From contig JAUVXS010000108.1 in assembly GCA_030603485.1 (NCBI GenBank), forward strand, positions 1-5,783: a stretch of 5,783 bases of DNA, given 5' to 3'. Each line of letters begins with the position of its first letter. The first letter of the stretch is position 1. This document shows positions 1 through 4,980 of the stretch, one piece after another. The notes beneath the pieces were generated by a model, which made no database searches, had not been told where the DNA came from, and saw only the letters and a program-made list of their open reading frames with translations. This stretch comes from Dehalococcoidia bacterium. GTDB lineage: Bacteria > Chloroflexota > Dehalococcoidia > GIF9 > AB-539-J10. Both the position numbers and the translations under genes were made by a program.

Positions 1-661
1 CGAGAGAGCGGGCAAGGTCTGCCATTTGCCCCATCATGTTCTCATTTCCTCGATGGAGGAGACAGTTGATTATAATTTTCTTAGGCGAGTTCATCCTCTT
101 TAAGACCTCTATGCCCTCAACAGCCCTGGCGAAAAGACCTGACATGCCCCTGAATGAATCGTGACCCTTGCTCTCCGGATAATCCAGTGAGACTATAATA
201 CAGTGGACTTCTTTGCCGATTTCATGTGCTCTGTCTGGTAGAAGAAGTCCATTGGTGATCACGGTCGTCATCATTCCATTTTCGCGGGAAGAACAACAGA
301 GCTGGCCAAGATCTTGGCGCAGGAGAGGCTCCCCACCCCATATCGAATTTGCTACAAATCCCGCATCCTTCGCGCCCCGGTAAAGCCGTTCGATCACGCT
401 CGTTTCAAGCTCTTCCGCTTCATTATCACGCCAAAGACACGTCGGGCAATTGCAATTGCACCGTCCTGTGATCAGATGTGATAGAAAAAACGGGCCCCGC
501 CTGCCAAATCGACTTGCCAGTAGAGTCCTAATAAAGCGGGCGATCCCGCTCCAACCCCATAGTGCTCCCGAATCTCGTTGCTTTTCTAGCATGGCACTTA
601 TCGCCCCTCTGACATATGAAAGCGAGAGCGAAAGAAGAGGATAACAAAACCTCGCATCCAT
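1..661 (-). CDS. Radical SAM domain protein, C-terminus cut off by window edge
   Basis: A reading frame on the minus strand starts at ATG 661 and stays open to base 1, giving 220 residues. Residues 68-75 read CNCNCPTC and contain the CX3CX2C motif (Cys68, Cys72, Cys75) that binds the [4Fe-4S] cluster in radical SAM enzymes. GGEP follows at 109-112, which contacts SAM, and ITNG at 135-138 is the usual later strand motif. The start is supported by AAAGAGG about 8 nt upstream and by an in-frame TAA directly before the ATG. A second in-frame Met at residue 24 (MLEK) could be the real start. The 60 or so residues before the cluster motif are partly hydrophobic and basic. The layout resembles MoaA/SPASM-type proteins that modify peptides or small molecules, but the C-terminal half that would show auxiliary clusters is missing, so no substrate can be given. 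It lies 92 nt downstream of the 5S rRNA gene. Confidence 0.88.
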   Translation of the reverse strand, partial: MDARFCYPLLSLSLSYVRGAISAMLEKQRDSGALWGWSGIARFIRTLLASRFGRRGPFFLSHLITGRCNCNCPTCLWRDNEAEELETSVIERLYRGAKDAGFVANSIWGGEPLLRQDLGQLCCSSRENGMMTTVITNGLLLPDRAHEIGKEVHCIIVSLDYPESKGHDSFRGMSGLFARAVEGIEVLKRMNSPKKIIINCLLHRGNENMMGQMADLARSL

Positions 662-669
662 TTATCAAG

Positions 670-676
670 CCTCTTT
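670..676 (-). promoter_or_regulatory. Ribosome binding site for the radical SAM gene
   Basis: The minus strand reads AAAGAGG, 8 nt before ATG 661. It favours the 661 start over the internal Met codon at residue 24, which has no comparable purine tract in front of it. Confidence 0.55.
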
Positions 677-688
677 CGCCCCTTTTGC

Positions 689-717
689 ATTATGCTAAAT
701 CAAACCCCAAAAGTCTT
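689..717 (-). promoter_or_regulatory. Weak candidate promoter for the radical SAM gene
   Basis: CATAAT at 694-689 matches five of six positions of the -10 consensus. The hexamer 17 nt upstream (AAGACT, 717-712) matches the -35 consensus poorly. The position, about 28 nt before the start codon, is reasonable. Read-through from the 5S gene is an alternative source of transcription. Confidence 0.3.
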
Positions 718-753
718 GTGATTTTCATGAGTGAAATTAATTAGAATGAGAGC

Positions 754-873
754 TTCCTGGCAACGACATATTTTCCCGGAAGGTTTCCCCTCAAGTATCG
801 TCTGCGCTGGAGCGTTTCACTTCCGTGTTCGGGACGAGAACGGGTGGTTCCACTCCGCTAGAGTCACCAAAAA
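754..873 (-). rRNA. rrf: 5S ribosomal RNA
   Basis: The minus strand carries a 120-nt 5S rRNA. The most conserved stretch, CCCGAACACGGAAGTGAAAC, lies near 836-817 and corresponds to helix III/loop C in bacterial 5S RNA. Helix I is formed by TTTTTGG at the 5' end (873-867) and CCAGGAA at the 3' end (760-754), with G-U pairs. The stem continues outside the mature gene: GAGAGC (879-874) pairs with GCTCTC (753-748), giving 13 consecutive pairs and so a likely precursor processing stalk. The ends are placed by the usual 120-nt length and the helix I pairing, and could be off by one or two bases. No 23S rRNA is next to it: the preceding gene on this strand is a dehydrogenase ending at 959, so this is a detached 5S gene. 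Confidence 0.93.
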
Positions 874-885
874 GCTCTCCCATTA

Positions 886-915
886 AGTATAGCCTATTCT
901 ACAAAAAATGTGCAA
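886..915 (-). promoter_or_regulatory. Candidate promoter of the 5S rRNA gene
   Basis: The minus strand has TTGCAC at 915-910, an 18-nt spacer including a run of six T, and TATACT at 891-886, which matches five of six -10 positions. Initiation about 6 nt further on would begin the transcript at GGGAGAGC, exactly where the extended 5S terminal stem starts. That fit supports a dedicated 5S transcription unit. The -35 match is only partial. Confidence 0.5.
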
Positions 916-958
916 CTTGTTGTGTTGGCTGATCACCGTCTGATTTCAGGCAAAGAGT

Positions 959-1936
959 CTATTGAGTAACCTCAGGATTAACGCAGTTTGGCAGCACTTC
1001 GCCTCTCAATCCTGCAAGAAGGTTTTCGGCAGCCATCAATGCCATATTCTTGCGGGTATGAACGGAGGCACTGGCAATATGAGGGGTAATGACCACGTTT
1101 TCCAGGATGAGTAGCGGATCGTCAATGGAGATTGGCTCGACTTCAGTAACGTCTATCCCCGCTGCGAAAATCTTTCCCAACCTGAGTGCTTCGTAAAGCG
1201 CCTTCTGGTCAACCACCTGCCCACGTGAAGTATTAATAAAGACAACCGTTGGCTTCATCACTGCAAATTCACTGGCTCCAATCAAGTGATGGGTCCCAGG
1301 TAGTAACGGTACGTGAACACTGATAAAATCAGATGTAGAAAGTAGCTCGTTCAACTCAGAAATATATTTTACACCGAGTTGCCTCTCTGCTTCTTCGTTT
1401 CTTACGACATCATGATAGAGCACATTCATATTGAAGCCCCTAGCCCGCTTGGCTATCTCAATTCCGATACGTCCCAATCCGATAATGCCTAACGTGGCAT
1501 GATGGATGTCCTGTCCCAACAATATCATCGGGCCCCAGGTTTTCCACTGGCCCTTTCTGACGTGCCGGTCAGCCTCTACCACCCGCCTGGCTGCCGCCAT
1601 TAGCAGAGTGAAAGCAATATCAGCGGTCGTTTCGGTGAGCACTCCCGGCGTATTCCCTACCTGAATACCGCGTTTTGTCGCTTCCGTAATATCAATGTTA
1701 TCGTATCCAACGGCCAGGTTACTTATCACTTTCAGTTTAGGTGCTGCATCCATCAGAGTAGTATCAACCCTATCGCTCAACAATGATAACAGCCCATCTA
1801 CGTCCTTAACTTTTTCCAACAGCACCTCATAGGGTGGCGGCAATTCATCGCGCCATACCTCCATCCCTGCGACTTTGGCAATCATATCCAGCGCCTCACG
1901 GTCTATGAGACGACTAACAAAGACTTTTGGTTTCAC
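959..1936 (-). CDS. D-2-hydroxyacid dehydrogenase, glyoxylate/hydroxypyruvate reductase type
   Basis: This 325-residue cytoplasmic protein has full family length. Residues 73-82 (NLAVGYDNID) and 94-118 (GNTPGVLTETTADIAF...ARR) are signatures of the GyaR/GRHPR branch. The Rossmann nucleotide loop is GLGRIG at 153-158, and Asp176 at the end of the next strand suggests NAD(H) preference. The catalytic triad of the family is present: Arg238 in NTSRGQ, Glu267 in VEP and His286 in TPHIAS. The family reduces 2-oxoacids such as glyoxylate or hydroxypyruvate to D-2-hydroxyacids, or the reverse. The start is GTG at 1936, with GGGAGG a few bases upstream. It is the last gene of the four-gene cluster, 44 nt after the HpcH/HpaI aldolase gene. 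The true substrate is not readable, and phosphoglycerate or lactate dehydrogenase activity cannot be excluded. Confidence 0.9.
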   Translation of the reverse strand: MKPKVFVSRLIDREALDMIAKVAGMEVWRDELPPPYEVLLEKVKDVDGLLSLLSDRVDTTLMDAAPKLKVISNLAVGYDNIDITEATKRGIQVGNTPGVLTETTADIAFTLLMAAARRVVEADRHVRKGQWKTWGPMILLGQDIHHATLGIIGLGRIGIEIAKRARGFNMNVLYHDVVRNEEAERQLGVKYISELNELLSTSDFISVHVPLLPGTHHLIGASEFAVMKPTVVFINTSRGQVVDQKALYEALRLGKIFAAGIDVTEVEPISIDDPLLILENVVITPHIASASVHTRKNMALMAAENLLAGLRGEVLPNCVNPEVTQ

Positions 1937-1952
1937 GCTTTTGCCTCCCTAC

Positions 1953-1974
1953 TCTATTTTTTCCATTAAATAGA
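1953..1974 (-). other. Small AT-rich hairpin between aldolase and dehydrogenase genes
   Basis: TCTATTT (1953-1959) and AAATAGA (1968-1974) form a 7-bp stem with an 8-nt loop in the 44-nt gap. It sits just before the GGGAGG ribosome binding site of the last gene. The stem is too AT-rich to be a convincing terminator. It might mark an RNA processing site or be fortuitous. Confidence 0.25.
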
Positions 1975-1980
1975 AGAGGT

Positions 1981-2775
1981 TTACTTTGATGCTAACAGGT
2001 CACGCATAGCCTGACCTTGTTGCCGACACCATTGGAAAATGATTCCTGTGTCCCATCCGATACAGAAATGACGAACTCCCATTTCAATAAACGGGTTTGC
2101 CTGTTCAAAGCTGCTGATTTCTACCCTGGGGGCGACACCCTTTTTCAAAGCTGTTTCTATCATAAGCTGGTGTGCCTTCTGCACTTCCGGGTCTCGTACC
2201 TGCCCCGGTTTGCCAATACTTATTGAGTAATCAGCCGGACCAAACTGGACCATATCCACACCTTCAACAGAAAGAATCTCTTCAAGATTCTCAAGAGCGC
2301 CTTTCTTTTCAATCATGATGGCAATAACCACGTCATCCATATTCTTCACCCAATCCGCTGGGGTAGCACCAACACCATAGCCGGCGCTGCGTCGCATACC
2401 ATAACCGTGAATACCACCAGCTTCAGGTGTCTCCGACCTTACAAACCGGACGCACTCTCTGACATCATCTGCAGAACGACAGTCAGTAAAGAGTACATTT
2501 TGAATGCCGGAGTCAATTGCCCTGGCAGCAATAAATCCCCTTGTCTGCTCTTCTACCTTCATCATCGCCGACATATCCGGGAAGAGTTCAATAGCCCGAC
2601 CAAAATTATCCATTTGCTCCAGGCTAAAAGAAGAATATTCACCGACGTATTCAACGTAATCAAATGCCCTGGAATAACCGATTACTTCAATTATTCCCGG
2701 CCAGGTAGACAGGACGTGGATACCCAGTGTCGGCTTTCCTTCATTAAGTAGTTCTCTAAGTCTGTTTCTTTTCAT
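1981..2775 (-). CDS. HpcH/HpaI-family aldolase, variant lacking the usual catalytic His
   Basis: At 264 residues this is a single TIM-barrel domain of normal length for class II HpcH/HpaI aldolases. These cleave 4-hydroxy-2-oxoacids to pyruvate (or oxaloacetate-type products) plus an aldehyde, using a divalent metal. Recognisable blocks are FDYVEYVGEYSS (38-49), MIEKKGALENLEEILSVEGVD (154-174) and GPADYS (179-184). By comparison with E. coli HpaI, the metal ligands are kept as Glu156 and Asp182. The IDGEH loop of HpaI has become YVGEY: the base His is Tyr47, its Asp partner is Val44, and the substrate-binding Arg of HpaI is probably Lys73. The protein may therefore use a changed mechanism or substrate; related Chloroflexota-type proteins seem to share this form. 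AAGGAGGAGGG precedes ATG 2775 by 5 nt. The gene starts 17 nt after the RraA-like gene, within the same apparent operon. Confidence 0.88.
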   Translation of the reverse strand: MKRNRLRELLNEGKPTLGIHVLSTWPGIIEVIGYSRAFDYVEYVGEYSSFSLEQMDNFGRAIELFPDMSAMMKVEEQTRGFIAARAIDSGIQNVLFTDCRSADDVRECVRFVRSETPEAGGIHGYGMRRSAGYGVGATPADWVKNMDDVVIAIMIEKKGALENLEEILSVEGVDMVQFGPADYSISIGKPGQVRDPEVQKAHQLMIETALKKGVAPRVEISSFEQANPFIEMGVRHFCIGWDTGIIFQWCRQQGQAMRDLLASK

Positions 2776-2792
2776 TTTTACCCTCCTCCTTC

Positions 2793-3467
2793 TCAGAATT
2801 TACCAGTTTTCAGTGCTTCAACGTCAAAGTCTGGTGACTTGCAGAAATTGATTATCCTTCGTTCTCGGTCTTCGACCTTCTGGCATGCCGCTGGCACTTC
2901 CCTGGCAATCTCGTAAGGAATGACAACAATGCCATGCTTGTCAGCATGGATAAGATCGCCATTATTTATTACGAGACCACCTACCTTCACCGGTGTGCCC
3001 GAATCTACTATGTGGACATAGACATGTGATGGAATGACATCAGCAGCAAAGAAATGGAAACATAGTTCATGGACTTCATCCAAATCTCTGACGCCGCCAT
3101 CAGTAACCACTCCAAGACAGCCCAAAGCTCGGTGAATATTAGCGTTTACCTCACCCCACAGGGAACCGATACACCGTGGTTGATCAAGGTCCTGAATTAC
3201 CGCTACCCTTGGTTCCGGAGTACTCAGAATATTATCCCAGTGAGCTTGTGCTGTACCGCGATCTTTCTCTCTCGGCGGAAGGTCAGCAAGCATAGTTGCC
3301 GTGCAGGCGTAACCTACCATTGGGCCTAAGTCAGGGAAGATACACTTTATCCCCAGCATAAAACCCTGATTTCTAGGTTTCACATTAAAGGTCTCGATAG
3401 CATTGCAAATTGCTGGTGTTGGCCAGGCTTCTAAAGCCTCTATTTCTTCTTTCGACAATGGTTTCAT
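2793..3467 (-). CDS. RraA / 4-hydroxy-4-methyl-2-oxoglutarate aldolase family protein
   Basis: This 224-residue protein has the RraA-like fold. Diagnostic blocks are GSLWGE (101-106), VVTDGGVRDLDE (120-131), GDLIHADKHGIVVIP (170-184) and VGGLVI (162-167). Arg127 and Asp128 in the GGVRD motif match the substrate-binding Arg and metal-binding Asp of HMG/CHA aldolases. Those enzymes split 4-hydroxy-4-methyl-2-oxoglutarate into two pyruvates, or 4-carboxy-4-hydroxy-2-oxoadipate into pyruvate and oxaloacetate, and often decarboxylate oxaloacetate. The length exceeds that of E. coli RraA (about 160 residues), and the catabolic neighbours point the same way, so a metabolic lyase is more likely than an RNase E regulator. 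ATG 3467 is one base after the stop of the upstream dehydrogenase gene, with AAGGGG inside that gene's end, which suggests translational coupling. The exact substrate is inferred only at family level. Confidence 0.87.
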   Translation of the reverse strand: MKPLSKEEIEALEAWPTPAICNAIETFNVKPRNQGFMLGIKCIFPDLGPMVGYACTATMLADLPPREKDRGTAQAHWDNILSTPEPRVAVIQDLDQPRCIGSLWGEVNANIHRALGCLGVVTDGGVRDLDEVHELCFHFFAADVIPSHVYVHIVDSGTPVKVGGLVINNGDLIHADKHGIVVIPYEIAREVPAACQKVEDRERRIINFCKSPDFDVEALKTGKF

Positions 3468-3468
3468 T

Positions 3469-4482
3469 TTAATTCCCCTTTACTAAATCGACTTTAGGCT
3501 TAACAGCCTTGTTTACCACGTTCTTGGGCCAGCGACCGCTTATGACTCTGGCTGCCTCCTGTCCTACACAAGTACGCAAGCGCTTAAAAGCGACATCAGA
3601 ATAGGAAGCCGTATGCGGTGTAACCACTACATTATCCATCTTCAACAGAGGATTATCCGGATCAGCAGGCTCCTTCTCAAAGACGTCCAACCCAGCACCG
3701 GCAATCAACTTCCCCTGTAAAGCGCGAACCAGAGCCTGTTCATCTATTACCGCCCCACGCGCCGTGTTAATGAGATAAGCAGTTGGTTTCATCCGCTTCA
3801 ATTCCTTCTCCCCGATTAGATGCCTGGTCTCATCGTTTAGCAAGCAGTGGACAGAGACGAAGTCAGACTTTTCAAGCAGTTCCGGCAGACTCACCATGGT
3901 TATTCCATATTCCCCGGCCATTGATTTGTCTACGTAAGGGTCGTAGCCCAGCGTAGTCAGACCGAAGCATTGTGCCTTTCTGGCCATCATCCTCCCGATG
4001 TTACCACAGCCTATCAGCCCCAGGGTCTGTCCGTGCATTGACACCATCGGTCTCAACACTCGCACGGCTGCTCCCCAGCCATCATTTTTCACAGCATTAT
4101 TCAAAATAACCAGTTTCTTAGCACAGGCAAGTAGTAAAGCAATGGCATGATTGGATACTTCTTCCCAGCAAAAATCCGGTATATTGACCACCAGGACACC
4201 GTTATCAGTAGCAGCATCGACATCAACGGTATCATATCCAATACCGTAGCGGACAACTGCCTTGAGGGTGGGTAAGCTCTCCATCACACGACGCGATATT
4301 TGTGCGGCAGCGGTCAGAATAACTTCTGCATCTCTGGCAGCTTCTATAGTCTCTTCCTCAGCAGAACAATCAACTCCCGTCAGCTTTGCTTCCACTTTGG
4401 CGAGTTCTTCGGCTTCTTCCTCCATAACAGCACGGTCACCCCTTTTATCCACCCGAACTACTTTCGCTTGTTTTTCTGGCAA
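3469..4482 (-). CDS. D-2-hydroxyacid dehydrogenase, CtBP-like type
   Basis: The 337-residue protein has the two-domain fold of NAD-dependent D-isomer-specific 2-hydroxyacid dehydrogenases. VVRYGIGYDTVDVDAAT (76-92) and NIPDFCWEEVSNHA (100-113) are typical of the branch related to C-terminal-binding proteins (usual form VPDYCxxEVxxHA). The nucleotide loop is GCGNIG at 158-163, and Asp181 in YDP favours NAD(H). Catalytic residues Arg242 (NTARGA), Glu271 (KEP) and His290 (TPHTAS) are all present. It probably interconverts a 2-oxoacid and a D-2-hydroxyacid in the cytoplasm. The start is TTG at 4482, chosen because GGAGG lies 7 nt upstream and the protein then begins MPEKQAKVVRV, right before the first strand. 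It is the first gene of the cluster and only distantly similar to the dehydrogenase at the other end. Phosphoglycerate dehydrogenase is the most likely alternative automatic name. Confidence 0.9.
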   Translation of the reverse strand: MPEKQAKVVRVDKRGDRAVMEEEAEELAKVEAKLTGVDCSAEEETIEAARDAEVILTAAAQISRRVMESLPTLKAVVRYGIGYDTVDVDAATDNGVLVVNIPDFCWEEVSNHAIALLLACAKKLVILNNAVKNDGWGAAVRVLRPMVSMHGQTLGLIGCGNIGRMMARKAQCFGLTTLGYDPYVDKSMAGEYGITMVSLPELLEKSDFVSVHCLLNDETRHLIGEKELKRMKPTAYLINTARGAVIDEQALVRALQGKLIAGAGLDVFEKEPADPDNPLLKMDNVVVTPHTASYSDVAFKRLRTCVGQEAARVISGRWPKNVVNKAVKPKVDLVKGN

Positions 4483-4489
4483 CTCTTAA

Positions 4490-4494
4490 CCTCC
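4490..4494 (-). promoter_or_regulatory. Ribosome binding site that fixes the TTG start of the cluster
   Basis: GGAGG on the minus strand lies 7 nt before TTG 4482. It is the only strong Shine-Dalgarno match near the start of the first dehydrogenase gene, and it sits only 5 nt inside the edge of the insertion-sequence remnant. Confidence 0.75.
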
Positions 4495-4510
4495 TATCAT
4501 GTCATTTCTA

Positions 4511-4544
4511 TCGGTAGAGAATAACCGAAAACGAATCAATCGGT
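4511..4544. repeat. Three alternating TCGGT/ACCGA elements over the candidate promoter
   Basis: TCGGT (4511-4515), ACCGA (4524-4528) and TCGGT (4540-4544) form two overlapping inverted repeats. The first encloses the -10 hexamer and the second spans the spacer and touches the -35 hexamer. This geometry would suit a dimeric repressor or an RNA hairpin choice. The arms are only 5 bp, so chance or an old transposase binding site remains possible. Confidence 0.35.
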
Positions 4545-4547
4545 CAA
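4518..4547 (-). promoter_or_regulatory. Candidate promoter of the four-gene cluster
   Basis: TTGACC (4547-4542, five of six -35 positions), an 18-nt spacer and TATTCT (4523-4518, four of six, with the key first TA and last T) point toward the cluster. Initiation near 4510 would leave a leader of roughly 30 nt before TTG 4482. The promoter lies inside the insertion-sequence remnant and is overlapped by TCGGT/ACCGA repeats that could be an operator. Confidence 0.45.
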
Positions 4548-4870
4548 TTACTTGTGCTAGCTGACCACATGGATAACACCCGGGAAAATATTGCAGGTTC
4601 TTTTTAATATATTCTGCAGTAGTAAGACAGGCAAGAGATTGGTGCGGGTTGTTGGATAATACCCAGTCAGTTGATTCAGCCTTTGCCAGTGTGCTTCGAA
4701 GGGCCATTAACCATACCACAAAGTAAACATCACGCCTAAACTCCACTAGGTAACGTATCCTCATACTGGATTGAATTCACTCGATTGTCTTCTCATTGTG
4801 AATGATTACTCAGAATTTGACTGCGAGCCAAAATGGAATTAACAGAGGCACCATCGTCTTTGGGCAAGGA

Positions 4871-4919
4871 TAAATAAAGAAAAGGGGCCAGGTAGTGAGA
4901 TAGAATCACCCAGCCCCTT
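4871..4919 (-). terminator. Rho-independent terminator after the membrane protein gene
   Basis: On the minus strand AAGGGGC (4919-4913) pairs with GCCCCTT (4888-4882), with an extra GGT/ACC pairing inside the 24-nt loop. The T-rich tail TTCTTTATTTA (4881-4871) follows at once. It lies about 60 nt beyond the stop codon of the membrane protein gene. This orientation separates that transcript from the catabolic cluster, which must then have its own promoter. Confidence 0.75.
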
Positions 4920-4924
4920 CTAGC

Positions 4925-4948
4925 CCTACAGCACCTCGATCTTGTAGG
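4925..4948. repeat. Short inverted repeat between stop codon and terminator
   Basis: CCTACA (4925-4930) and TGTAGG (4943-4948) form a 6-bp stem with a 12-nt loop in the 3' untranslated region of the membrane protein gene. No T-run follows on either strand, so it is not a terminator by itself. It overlaps the tiny frame at 4926-4973. Confidence 0.3.
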
Positions 4949-4973
4949 TTAGCACGCCTTCCCCATCTATCAT
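4926..4973 (-). other. Fifteen-codon frame MIDGEGVLTYKIEVL, doubtful gene
   Basis: ATG 4973 opens a frame that ends in TAG just before the terminator, 7 nt after the membrane protein stop codon. Its composition (DGEGVLTYKIEVL, an alternating beta-strand-like pattern) looks like the end of a real protein more than random sequence. It could be a small peptide gene or the residual C-terminus of a lost gene. There is no good Shine-Dalgarno sequence, so I list it only as a possibility. Confidence 0.2.
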
Positions 4974-4980
4974 TTGCTTA

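Larger units (their letters stand above)
4486..4764 (-). pseudogene. Decayed C-terminal fragment of an integrase-core transposase (IS481/IS3-like)
   Basis: A 92-codon open frame contains DWVLSNNPHQSLACLTTAEY followed by IKKN. This closely resembles the end of DDE integrase-core transposases, usually of the form DWVxxYNxxRPHQSLGYLTPAEYI. Compared with that pattern, the tyrosine and the arginine before PHQSL are missing, as if a few codons were deleted, and Gly-Tyr and Pro have changed. The catalytic DDE residues and the helix-turn-helix part are absent. The last codons (MIGG, stop) run into the ribosome binding site of the next gene, so the frame end is accidental and I do not think a protein is made. 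The first 30 or so residues match nothing I recognise. The assignment rests on one short motif plus the terminal repeats around it. Confidence 0.5.
4500..4844. mobile_element. Degenerate insertion-sequence remnant with imperfect terminal repeats
   Basis: The plus strand begins TGTCATTTCTAT at 4500-4511. The opposite end, read on the minus strand from 4844, is TGTTAATTCCAT (4844-4833). Nine of twelve positions agree, and both start with TGT as in IS481-type ends. The transposase-like PHQSL fragment lies between them. About 345 bp is far too short for an active element, so this is an internally deleted relic. I find no clear target-site duplication outside the ends (ctcctatca on the left, gaggcacc on the right). 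The boundaries are therefore tentative. Confidence 0.42.

Noticed and set aside
450..644. Plus-strand 64-codon frame over the start of the radical SAM gene
   Set aside because: It lies opposite codons 6-70 of a gene with clear radical SAM motifs, has an unstructured basic composition and no ribosome binding site.
892..958. Possible terminator between the last dehydrogenase gene and the 5S gene
   Set aside because: A run of six T is present, but the only stems before it (such as CAAC/GTTG with a 2-nt gap) are too short to fold. The T-run is better explained as part of the 5S promoter spacer.
2017..2751. Plus-strand frames at 2017-2226 and 2407-2751
   Set aside because: Both lie opposite the well-supported HpcH/HpaI aldolase gene and resemble no protein family.
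3069..3329. Plus-strand 86-codon frame
   Set aside because: It is antisense to the conserved core of the RraA-family gene and has no family resemblance.
4262..4524. Two overlapping plus-strand frames near the start of the first dehydrogenase gene
   Set aside because: Their Ser/Ala/Phe-rich translations mirror the Glu/Ala-rich N-terminus on the other strand, so they are shadows.
4802..4830. Promoter-like TTGGCT with a TAATCA hexamer 17 nt downstream on the minus strand
   Set aside because: The -10 match is poor and it would drive only the decayed transposase fragment. The TTGACC/TATTCT pair nearer the cluster is better.
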